Source: Sphingomonas lenta
GTDB taxonomy: Bacteria > Pseudomonadota > Alphaproteobacteria > Sphingomonadales > Sphingomonadaceae
Direction: 5' to 3'
Assembly (NCBI RefSeq): GCF_002288825.1
Contig: NZ_NSLI01000006.1
Location: 29,245 to 93,244 of the forward strand
DNA length: 64,000 nt
Both the position numbers and the translations under genes were made by a program. The notes below the pieces were generated by a model. That model was not told the DNA's origin. It did no database searches and worked only from the letters and a program-made list of their open reading frames with translations. Below, piece after piece: positions 16,606 to 24,495 of this stretch (positions are counted from its first letter, which is position 1; the number at the start of each line of letters is the position of its first letter).

Positions 16606-17385
16606 ATGAACCCGAAGCCGCTCGATACGTCGACCGAATATTGGCTGTGGATCGGCGTCGCGGGCATGGCGCTGTCTGCAGCCGTGATGCTTTTCCAGGC
16701 GCGTCGTTCGCGCACGCCGTTCGAGGAGGGTCAATCGGTCAACCAATTCTTCGTGCTGCTTATCGCTTTCGGCACTTACCTTGCGATGGCGCTCGGTCAG
16801 GGAAGCCTCACGGCGGACGATGGTCGCCAGGTGTTCGTCTCGCGTTACGTGACCTGGGCCTTCACGACGCCGCTCCTGCTCCTCGGACTGGCTACCACGG
16901 CACTCGGCGTACCGGTGACGCGGCGTAAGCCGATCGTCTTCGGCATGCTCGGTGCCGATGTGATTATGATCCTCACTGGCCTCGTCGCCGCACTCTCGCC
17001 ATCCGGTTCGGCCGAGAAGTGGACTTGGTACCTCGTCAGCTCGGGGGCCTTCCTGGCGGTGCTCTACCTGCTCTGGTCGACGCTTCGCACGGAGGCGCAC
17101 GTGTCCGGTCCGGACCAAGCCCGCCTGTACGGTCGCAACCTCCGCTTCCTGACGGTCATATGGCTGCTCTATCCCGTCAATTTCCTGCTCGGGAACGAGG
17201 GGCTTCGCGCTTATGGCGGCACCGAGACCACCGCCGGCTACACGTTGCTCGACCTCATCTCGAAGGCGGTGTACGGCTTCTTCGCCATCGCGGGTGTCCG
17301 CCGCTTGGTCGATGCTCACGGCGCGCCCGACGACTCGCTAGACGCGGTGGCGCGCAGAGCTGCCTCGGACGGAATGACGAGCTGA
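16606..17385 (+). CDS. Microbial rhodopsin with helix-C motif T-T-G
   Basis: This is a seven-helix opsin of 259 residues. The retinal Schiff-base Lys is Lys220 in LLDLISKAVYGF, with its counter-ion Asp216 (bacteriorhodopsin Lys216, Asp212). Helix C reads SRYVTWAFTTPLLLLG: Arg80 is kept, but the position of bacteriorhodopsin Asp85 is Thr83, that of Thr89 is Thr87, and that of Asp96 is Gly94. Bacteriorhodopsin-like Glu residues are present in GNEG (Glu198) and GTETT (Glu207). The framework resembles the DTG-type rhodopsins described from sphingomonads, but the proton-acceptor Asp is missing, as in anion-pumping halorhodopsins. Ion pump type is therefore uncertain. ATG 16606 follows ACGGAGG. Confidence 0.93.
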   Translation: MNPKPLDTSTEYWLWIGVAGMALSAAVMLFQARRSRTPFEEGQSVNQFFVLLIAFGTYLAMALGQGSLTADDGRQVFVSRYVTWAFTTPLLLLGLATTALGVPVTRRKPIVFGMLGADVIMILTGLVAALSPSGSAEKWTWYLVSSGAFLAVLYLLWSTLRTEAHVSGPDQARLYGRNLRFLTVIWLLYPVNFLLGNEGLRAYGGTETTAGYTLLDLISKAVYGFFAIAGVRRLVDAHGAPDDSLDAVARRAASDGMTS

Positions 17386-17810
17386 GACGCTGATCGACGC
17401 TGCGCCCTGCCGTCACCGCTCAAGCTCCATATTTGCCCCTTTGGACTGGGTCGGGAACTGAGCTCGATCCAGGACACTAAGGGTTCGGGTGATCGTGTAT
17501 TGCGAGCACGTCGCCGTTCTGGGCCTGCCGTAACGCCCTCATCAGCATCAGGCCCGTTCTGCCCTGCCCGCTCCGCTAGGCGTAGATCTTCGACGACCGC
17601 GCGCACGACCATCTCATAGACCGGTGTGTAGGGCGACACCTAGGGCATATGCTCGACGAACACGAGTGGGGAGCAAGCGAACAGTCCGGAGGTCTTCAAA
17701 TCTAGAGGCAATCGGACTCGCTATTATCGTCGAGAACAGTGAGGTTGAACTCCAGGCTAATACCGGGGAAGGCGGCCAACGGCTCTCATAAGCGACGGCC
17801 GACGCCGGGA
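17386..17810. other. Intergenic stretch between rhodopsin and SDR-fusion genes
   Basis: About 425 bases between two converging genes. I see no convincing gene. A minus-strand ORF covering the first half translates to a short plausible stretch (SPYTPVYEMVVRAVVEDLRL) with no start context and could be a gene remnant. Confidence 0.45.
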
Positions 17811-20555
17811 TTAGACGACGTACTTGTCCCAGCCGGCATAATGCTCGCGGCTGCGATGACCCCGTGGAAAGCTGAGCGCGACGAGTGACACGCCAAGCGC
17901 AACACTGGCGACACCGGCGGCTGGCCCATGGCCATCGAGAAGCCATGGGGCCGCGACGAGCCAAGCCCCGAGCGCCGCGTTGAGGAACCGGAGTGCACGC
18001 GCCACCTCGGCGGTCGCGATAATGGCAACGGTGATCGCGAGCGCACCGACCACATGGTCGCTGTTCGCCATCGGCCCGGAAGTCCCGAACACGACACGGG
18101 TGAGCATCAGGAAGGCCCCGATCGCCATCATAGCGGCAAGAGTCCAGGGCAACGTTACGCCGCGCGTCGTGTCCCGCCAAAACGCCCCAGGCGAGGCGAG
18201 CGCGTCCGAGTCGTCCACCGCACCGCCCTCGACGGCGTCGCCCTTGAAGAAGGTGCGCAGAACCGACTTTCCGCGGCAGCGCGCCCACCACAGGAACTGA
18301 CCCATCGCGATGACCTCGTCGAGGGCGAATGGGATCATGATCAGCATCGCCAGCGCCGCGATCAGGGTGGGCGTACTCCATGTCCCGATCATGATCGGCT
18401 GGATGATGATGAAGTAGATGCTGATCACGCCCAGCGGGATGACCAGGATGCCGAAGAAAGTCACCATCCACGGCATGGTGCGCCACCGGTCGCGCGTGCC
18501 CATGACCGCCATCAGGATTTCAAGCAGGTAGCTTATGGCCCCGAGGCCGGCGTCGGGGATCGGCCAGGCCCGGGACACGTCGGAGGTGATGATCTCCTCC
18601 GTGCCGTTGCGCGGATCGGCGGGCGAGCCCTGGAAGAACGGCTCCCACGCGTGGTCGATGTGACCGAACTGGTAGGCGGTCAGATGCCTAGAAATCAGGA
18701 GCCCGATCAGGCCCATCGCCACGATGGGCAGGCGTTGCGCATCGGTCGAGGGCGAGTAAGTCCAGCCCGGCGGCACGCTTTTGGGATCCATCATGCCGGC
18801 CATGCTCATGCCCGGCATCATCGGGACCAGAACCGCGAACGCGATCACGCCGGCGCCCACGATCATGGTGTTGAGGTATTGCGCCGCGCTCGGGGTCCAC
18901 AACAACAGCGGCGCGAAAAGGAGCCAGATGCCTGCGAACGCATTGGCCCATTGCCCGAACCATGCCGTCCGCTTCGACAACGACATGGCCCCGAATATCA
19001 TGATGGCGAGCCCGGTCAGCATATCGCTCACCATCATCGCTTGCGCGCGCCACTCGACCGAGGGCAGTCCTCGCTCGGCCGTGACCGCGCGAACCGCCTC
19101 GCTTACGCCCGCGCTGGTCGTTGCGTCGTAGACGAGCGGGCTGGCGAGCAGCCAGGCGCCGAGGCCGATAGTGGCGTAATGCGCCCAACGGGCTCGGCGC
19201 TCGTCGCGCTCCATCATGGCCATGTGCCCGGCATGCGCGTCGCCTCCCTCCGGCGCGGCGCCATGGCCCATGCCGGCGTGGCCGCCATACCGGCTGTGAT
19301 CCATATCCTCGTGCGCGCTCGCCGGACGCGGCGTTTCCTCGTCCACCATCGCCGCATGGTTCATGCCCGCGTGGACCGTCCCGGGCTGCTCCATCGCGTG
19401 ATGATCCGAACCGCCGACGGCAGCAATCGGCCCGGACTCGCCGGCACCCTTCGCCGGACGCTTGCCATACCAGGCGACGAGCGCCGGATTGAGCTTGTTG
19501 GCGCGATACCAGCCCTGAGGGTCCGCCCTGAGCGCCGCCACCATCTTCGGCAACGCGTCGCGCAGCCGATGGCTGGGCTCCCAACCCAGCAGCGTGCGCG
19601 CCCGCGTGATATCGAGGACGTAATGGTCGCTGCTCGCGTCGACCATCCACGGCCTGATGGACGCGTCATCGCCAAGGAATGCGTCTTGGACCCAAGCACC
19701 CGCCTTGGCGATCGGTTGCGGAATGCGCAGGGTCGTCCAGCCCTCGCCATGAAGTGAGCGGCCGATGACGTCCTGGACCTCGCCGTAACCCAGCGCCTCG
19801 GGTTCGCCGATCAGGAGCGGAAGCTCCGGCGGCAGCTCGCGGCGGCGCTCGACCAGCCTCGCGACAGCGTCGGCGAGGTCGTCCAAATGCACGAACGACT
19901 GTCCCGCGCACAGCATGCCGGGATACAGGTGCCCGATCAGCCGGTGCTCGTAGATGCGCGCGATCTGTTCGGCCAAGAATGGCTGGTGGCCGTAGTCGTC
20001 GTAAACGCCCGCGATCCGGAGGAACACGACGGGGATGCGACCGTGCCGCTCCCGTAGCAGCTCCTCCGTGCGCACCTTGGATTGGGGGTAGGCCCAGGCA
20101 GGCGCGATGGGGGAGTCCTCGTTGATCGTCTCATCCGGCTGGTCCGTCGCGGCGTGGACGAGCATGGTGCTCGCGAACACGAACTGGTCGATGTCGAACG
20201 CCTGGAGGCCATCGATCAGTCGGCGCGTGCCCTGGACGGTCACCTGCTCGTACATCGGGTTCAGCTCGCCCGTGACGTCGTAATAGGCGGCGAGATGGAT
20301 AACCGAAGCGATCCGCGAGCCATATCGCTCCCTCACCTCGGTCAGCGCCTTCTCGACACCTTCGTCTGAACCGAGGTCCGTGTCGACCGAGTCGCCGTCC
20401 ATCGCGCGACCCGGCTTGGTGCGGTCGAGAGAGACGACCCGGTATGCGCCGCCGAGCCGTTTGCGGACGGCGGAACCGATATATCCCGTTCCGCCGGTGA
20501 CCAAGACGATCGGTCGTTCGGCCTGCGCCGGGGATGTTTCGTCTTTCTGCTGCAT
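17811..20555 (-). CDS. Fusion protein: NAD(P)-dependent SDR/epimerase + Met/His-rich linker + VKOR/SPW-like membrane domain
   Basis: The protein has 914 residues. Residues about 17-340 form an extended short-chain dehydrogenase: the nucleotide motif VTGGTGYIGSAVRKRLGG, HLAAYYD, and a YPQSK active-site Tyr-x3-Lys. Residues about 375-450 are rich in His and Met (MNHAAM, MDHSRYGGHAGMGHG, DAHAGHMAMM), a copper-binding composition. The remainder has around ten membrane helices in SPW-repeat style (ASPLVYD, FAPLLLW, AAPWLLDG) and a middle part resembling VKOR-annotated proteins (GHIDHAWEPFF, ITSDVSRAWPIPDAGLGAISYLLE). No CxxC redox pair is visible, so classical VKOR chemistry is unlikely. It is divergent from the RTX gene. 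Substrate and role are unknown. Confidence 0.8.
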   Translation of the reverse strand: MQQKDETSPAQAERPIVLVTGGTGYIGSAVRKRLGGAYRVVSLDRTKPGRAMDGDSVDTDLGSDEGVEKALTEVRERYGSRIASVIHLAAYYDVTGELNPMYEQVTVQGTRRLIDGLQAFDIDQFVFASTMLVHAATDQPDETINEDSPIAPAWAYPQSKVRTEELLRERHGRIPVVFLRIAGVYDDYGHQPFLAEQIARIYEHRLIGHLYPGMLCAGQSFVHLDDLADAVARLVERRRELPPELPLLIGEPEALGYGEVQDVIGRSLHGEGWTTLRIPQPIAKAGAWVQDAFLGDDASIRPWMVDASSDHYVLDITRARTLLGWEPSHRLRDALPKMVAALRADPQGWYRANKLNPALVAWYGKRPAKGAGESGPIAAVGGSDHHAMEQPGTVHAGMNHAAMVDEETPRPASAHEDMDHSRYGGHAGMGHGAAPEGGDAHAGHMAMMERDERRARWAHYATIGLGAWLLASPLVYDATTSAGVSEAVRAVTAERGLPSVEWRAQAMMVSDMLTGLAIMIFGAMSLSKRTAWFGQWANAFAGIWLLFAPLLLWTPSAAQYLNTMIVGAGVIAFAVLVPMMPGMSMAGMMDPKSVPPGWTYSPSTDAQRLPIVAMGLIGLLISRHLTAYQFGHIDHAWEPFFQGSPADPRNGTEEIITSDVSRAWPIPDAGLGAISYLLEILMAVMGTRDRWRTMPWMVTFFGILVIPLGVISIYFIIIQPIMIGTWSTPTLIAALAMLIMIPFALDEVIAMGQFLWWARCRGKSVLRTFFKGDAVEGGAVDDSDALASPGAFWRDTTRGVTLPWTLAAMMAIGAFLMLTRVVFGTSGPMANSDHVVGALAITVAIIATAEVARALRFLNAALGAWLVAAPWLLDGHGPAAGVASVALGVSLVALSFPRGHRSREHYAGWDKYVV

Positions 20556-20644
20556 AACCCGCCTTCGATCGGTTCACCTCCGAAACACGGCCGGGAGCGG
20601 GATTGTTGCGGAGAAAGTCTTCGTGGCTTGCCCGGCCGGTGATC

Positions 20645-20654
20645 TGTCTAGGCA
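20645..20654. promoter_or_regulatory. TGYCTAGRCA near-palindrome, copy 4
   Basis: TGTCTAGGCA lies 90 bases upstream of the SDR-fusion start and reads TGCCTAGACA in that gene's direction. Confidence 0.45.
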
Positions 20655-20722
20655 ATACTTGGACCGGCTTGGAGCCGCCTACGCTCGTCCAGGAAGTACG
20701 CCGCCGCACCCGATCGGCACAT

Positions 20723-20732
20723 TGCCTAGACA
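20723..20732. promoter_or_regulatory. TGYCTAGRCA near-palindrome, copy 5
   Basis: TGCCTAGACA lies 117 bases upstream of the RTX-protein start. With copy 4, each of the two divergent genes has one copy in the same orientation relative to itself. Confidence 0.45.
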
Positions 20733-20848
20733 ATCGGACCTTTACGGCGGCCGATCGGTGCATATCCGGAACCCAGGCCTAGTGCACCGCGTGTGGCCCC
20801 TGCGCGCCAAGCAGCCGGCGGCGAAACTCGGCTTCAGGAGGACGGATC

Positions 20849-22252
20849 ATGGCACAAAAGCAAGCACGTGAGGTGAGGCAGGACCGCGATGAGGGCCGCG
20901 TCGACCGTGTGATCGACGAATATCGGCTCGCGATCGGAACCCAGCGCCCGGACTTCTTTTCCGGCCGTTCCGACAAGATGAACATCGAGTTCGGGCGCGG
21001 ACAGTCCGACGCGCTCATCGGCGCAGGGATGGACGACGCGCTGTGGGGCGGTCGGGGCAACGACGTCGCGTTCGGCGGCGGCGGCATGGACGAGCTGGAT
21101 GGGGGAGACGGCTCGGACATCCTGTTCGGCGGCGCGGAGAATGACGGCCTGACCGGCGGCGACGGTCGAGACGTCCTCGACGAAGGGGCGGGCCATGGCG
21201 ATCTCGAAGGCGGCAGGGGCGACGACGTCCTGATCGGCGGCACCGGGGCCGACGCCTTCGTCTTCGACCCGAACTCGGGTGACGACGTGATCTACGATTT
21301 CAGAGCCGGTCCCGGCATGTTCGATCACTTGGTCATGCGCGACATCGATCCCGAGGAGCTGCGCTTCGAGGAGACGGGCGCCGGTACTCGGATCAGCTGG
21401 AACGATGGCAAGGCTTCGGTCCTCCTTGCCGGAGTTGCGAAGTCCGAACTCGCCCAGGACGACTTCATGTTTCCGGAGGATCGCCAGCTCCTGCTGCCGG
21501 GCGATCCCGCTGACACCCGTCTGGAGGCCGTCAGTTACGCGAAGAATGAGGGCGGCAATGTTTCCGCTCCGGCGGTGAACGGCAACACCGCTCCGGCGGT
21601 CGACTATGAGTTCGACGAGTTCAACGTCCAGTATGGCGGTGCTGGCGGCGACACGTTCCAGGCCACCGCCGACCGCGACGTGTACTTCGGCCTGGGCGGC
21701 GCCGACCGGCTCTACGGCGGGGCCGAGGACGACCACCTCGACGGCGGCGACGGGAATGACGTGCTCGACGGCGGAGACGGCCAGGACGCGCTCAAGGGCG
21801 GCGCCGGTGCCGACGCGCTATATGGCGGCATGATGGCCGACAACCTCATGGGCGAGGAGGGTAACGACCGGCTCTTCGCCGGGGCCGGCCACGATATGCT
21901 CGAGGGCGGCCGCGGCGACGACCAGCTGAACGGCGGCGATGGCGCAGACGCCTTCATCGTGCGTCCGGATAGCGGGAATGACGTGATCGTCGGCGGCTTC
22001 GACGCGGGTCCCGGTGCGTTCGACCACATCGCCTTTATCGACATCCTGCCGGGACAGGTGAAGGTCGAGGACACGTCGGGCGGCGTGCTCGTGTCCTGGG
22101 ACACCGACCAGGGCGACGGCTCCGTGCTGATCCAGGGGATCACCACCTCGCAGATGGCGCAGGATGACTTCATGTTCAGCAGCGTCGAAGGCGGAGGGTT
22201 CGTGAGCAATCCGAACATCACCTATCTCGGTTCGGAGTACCTGTTCCTCTGA
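20849..22252 (+). CDS. RTX-type calcium-binding repeat protein with internal duplication
   Basis: The protein has 467 residues, strongly acidic and Gly/Asp-rich. Two blocks of glycine-rich nonapeptides (GGxGxDxLx) at about residues 55-135 and 285-370 form calcium-binding beta rolls. Each block is followed by a similar segment (GADAFVFDPNSGDDVIYDF then GADAFIVRPDSGNDVIVGGF, both ending QDDFMF), so the protein is an internal duplication. There is no N-terminal signal, as expected for type I secretion substrates, though no secretion genes are nearby. The ATG at 20849 is preceded by AGGAGG. A role in adhesion, matrix or metal contact is possible but unproven. Confidence 0.85.
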   Translation: MAQKQAREVRQDRDEGRVDRVIDEYRLAIGTQRPDFFSGRSDKMNIEFGRGQSDALIGAGMDDALWGGRGNDVAFGGGGMDELDGGDGSDILFGGAENDGLTGGDGRDVLDEGAGHGDLEGGRGDDVLIGGTGADAFVFDPNSGDDVIYDFRAGPGMFDHLVMRDIDPEELRFEETGAGTRISWNDGKASVLLAGVAKSELAQDDFMFPEDRQLLLPGDPADTRLEAVSYAKNEGGNVSAPAVNGNTAPAVDYEFDEFNVQYGGAGGDTFQATADRDVYFGLGGADRLYGGAEDDHLDGGDGNDVLDGGDGQDALKGGAGADALYGGMMADNLMGEEGNDRLFAGAGHDMLEGGRGDDQLNGGDGADAFIVRPDSGNDVIVGGFDAGPGAFDHIAFIDILPGQVKVEDTSGGVLVSWDTDQGDGSVLIQGITTSQMAQDDFMFSSVEGGGFVSNPNITYLGSEYLFL

Positions 22253-22263
22253 CCCCTGAAGGA

Positions 22264-22288
22264 GTGGGCCGGCTTCGGGCCGGCCCAC
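22264..22288 (+). terminator. GC-rich hairpin after the RTX gene
   Basis: Arms 22264-22273 and 22279-22288 are complementary (10 base pairs). No T-run follows, so termination strength is uncertain. Confidence 0.5.
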
Positions 22289-22379
22289 ACTCTCAACCTA
22301 GTTGCTCGCGCCGATTCAAGCGCGGGCTCGATCCCTTGACCTTGCCACGATGGCAAGCCCCATATCCGGTGAGCGTGGA

Positions 22380-22408
22380 GTGAGGGTTTTGTCTCGCTCG
22401 CGCGTACT
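22380..22408 (+). promoter_or_regulatory. Candidate ECF promoter of copAB (second copy)
   Basis: GTGAGGG at 22380 and CGTACT at 22403, followed by GG, have the shared 23-base spacing and lie 45 bases before the copA start. Confidence 0.6.
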
Positions 22409-22452
22409 GGATCGGGAGTAGCGGCCGAGTGTTGCGGCCTATCGAGGGAAGA

Positions 22453-24495
22453 ATGAACCAGCTGATGAACAGGCGCCAGCTTCTGCGGAGCGCCGGAATG
22501 GCGGGAAGCGGTCTCGCACTCGCGGCCCACATGCCTGCTTGGGCGCAGCCGGTATCGGCCGGCATCGCGAAGCCCCTCCCCACCGTGTCGGGCGAGGACA
22601 TCCGGCTCCGCGTGGGCCATGTCATGCGCACGATCGACGGCAGGCGCACCCACGGCATCGGCATCAACGGCACCGCGCCCGCGCCGCTCATTCGCTTGCG
22701 CGAGGGGCAGAACGTGCGCCTGCACGTCGAGAACACGCTGGACGAGGAGACCTCGATCCACTGGCATGGGCTGCTGCTGCCGTTCCAGATGGACGGCGTG
22801 CCGGGCGTGAGCTTCCCGGGCATACCGGCCAGGTCGACTTTCACCTACGAGTTCCCGGTGATCCAGTCGGGCACCTACTGGTACCACAGCCATTCCGGGC
22901 TCCAGGAGCAGGAAGGCCATTACGGGCCGATCGTGATCGATCCCAAGGGTGCCGACCCCGTGGCGTTCGACCGCGAGCACGTCATCGTGCTGTCGGACGC
23001 CAGCTTCATGCACCCGCACGCGATCTTCCGGCGGTTGAAGCTGGAGGCGGGCTACTTCAACCGCCAGCGCCAGACCTTGGGCGGGCTCCTCGCCGGCAAG
23101 GGGCAGAGCGCCGAGGAGCGGGCCATGTGGGGCAAGATGCGGATGGACCCAACCGACATCGCCGACGTGACGGGCTCGACCTATACCTATCTCGCGAACG
23201 GCTACGGCCCCCGCGACAACTGGACGGCGCTGTTTCGGCCCGGCGAGCGGGTGCGGCTCCGGTTCATCAATGCTTCCGCGATGACGACCTTCAACGTCCG
23301 CATCCCCGGCCTCCCCATGACGATCGTCGCGGCCGACGGGCTGAACGTGCGCCCGGTGGAGATCGACGAGTTCCAGTTCGGCCCCGCCGAGACCTATGAC
23401 GCCATCGTCACGCCCACCGAGGACCGCGCCTTCACGCTGGTCGGCGAGAGCGTGGACCGCTCCGGCATGGCGCGCGCCACCTTGGCCCCGCGCGAGGGCA
23501 TGACCGCGCCCGTCCCGCCGCTGCGCCCCCGCCCGATCGCGACCATGAAGGACATGGGCATGGGCGGGATGGATCATGGCGGCATGAACCACGGAGCCGC
23601 CCAGGGCGGAGCCGCAGGTTCGATGGCGGGCATGGACCACGCCGCGATGGGCCACGGCTCCCCCGCCGCGCCGGCGACCGACCATTCGCAGATGAACCAC
23701 GGCGCGATGGCCGGAGCCGCGGCGGGCGCAATGGCAGGCATGTCGGCTGCCGACCATGCGGCGATGGGACATGGCAGCCAGGCGGGCGCAACGGCGGCAG
23801 ACCATGCCGCCATGGGACACGGAACCCAAGCCGGAGCCGAAGCGGCCGCCGATCACGCGGCCATGGGTCACGGCACGCCGGCGGCTGGCGGTCAAGCCAT
23901 GGACCACGCCGCCATGGGCCACGGCTCAGGCGGCATGGACCACTCCATGCGCGACTTCTCGAATGCGCCCGGCGTGAAGAAGGGTCCGGGCGTGCAGACC
24001 ATCTCGCCCATGCCCGTCGACCGCACCGACTTCCCCGGCCAGGGGCTGGAGGACGTAGGCCACCGCACGCTCACCTACCGCCAGCTCATGGCGCTGGAGC
24101 CGAACCCCGACACGCGCGCGCCCGGCCGCGAGCTGGAAATCCACCTCACCGGCAACATGGAACGCTACATGTGGAGCTTCGACGGCGAGAAGCTGTCGGA
24201 GGTGAAGGAGCCGATCCCGATGCGGACCGGCGAACGGGTGCGCGTTACGCTGGTCAACGACACCATGATGGGCCACCCCATCCACATCCACGGTCACTTC
24301 TTCGAGCTGGTGACGGGACATGGAGCCTACGCGCCCAGGAAGCATACGGTGCTGGTGCAGCCCGGCGGCAAGGTGAGCTGGGACGTAACCGCCGAGGCCG
24401 GCGACTGGGCGTTCCACTGCCACATGCTCTACCACATGCACGCCGGCATGATGCAGGTCGTCCAGGTCCGGAATGAGAAGGGAGAGGTCGCGTGA
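22453..24495 (+). CDS. copA: Multicopper oxidase CopA (second copy, Tat signal)
   Basis: The protein has 680 residues with a twin-arginine signal (NRRQLLRSAGMAGSGLALAA), unlike the first CopA. Copper motifs: HWHGLLLP, YWYHSHSG, HPIHIHGHFF and HCHMLYHMHAGMM. Residues about 370-510 are a Met/His-rich linker with several near-identical DHAAMGHG units, suggesting repeat expansion. ATG 22453 has GAGGGAAG just upstream. copB follows with overlapping codons (GTGA). It oxidises and sequesters periplasmic copper. The pair duplicates the function of the copAB at 7087-10184 but is clearly a different lineage by signal type and linker. Confidence 0.96.
   Translation: MNQLMNRRQLLRSAGMAGSGLALAAHMPAWAQPVSAGIAKPLPTVSGEDIRLRVGHVMRTIDGRRTHGIGINGTAPAPLIRLREGQNVRLHVENTLDEETSIHWHGLLLPFQMDGVPGVSFPGIPARSTFTYEFPVIQSGTYWYHSHSGLQEQEGHYGPIVIDPKGADPVAFDREHVIVLSDASFMHPHAIFRRLKLEAGYFNRQRQTLGGLLAGKGQSAEERAMWGKMRMDPTDIADVTGSTYTYLANGYGPRDNWTALFRPGERVRLRFINASAMTTFNVRIPGLPMTIVAADGLNVRPVEIDEFQFGPAETYDAIVTPTEDRAFTLVGESVDRSGMARATLAPREGMTAPVPPLRPRPIATMKDMGMGGMDHGGMNHGAAQGGAAGSMAGMDHAAMGHGSPAAPATDHSQMNHGAMAGAAAGAMAGMSAADHAAMGHGSQAGATAADHAAMGHGTQAGAEAAADHAAMGHGTPAAGGQAMDHAAMGHGSGGMDHSMRDFSNAPGVKKGPGVQTISPMPVDRTDFPGQGLEDVGHRTLTYRQLMALEPNPDTRAPGRELEIHLTGNMERYMWSFDGEKLSEVKEPIPMRTGERVRVTLVNDTMMGHPIHIHGHFFELVTGHGAYAPRKHTVLVQPGGKVSWDVTAEAGDWAFHCHMLYHMHAGMMQVVQVRNEKGEVA

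Noticed and set aside
17928..19757. Plus-strand ORF of 609 codons
   Set aside because: It lies antisense to the SDR-fusion gene, and its translation is dominated by R, H, D and G with no domain. It is a shadow of the GC-rich coding strand.
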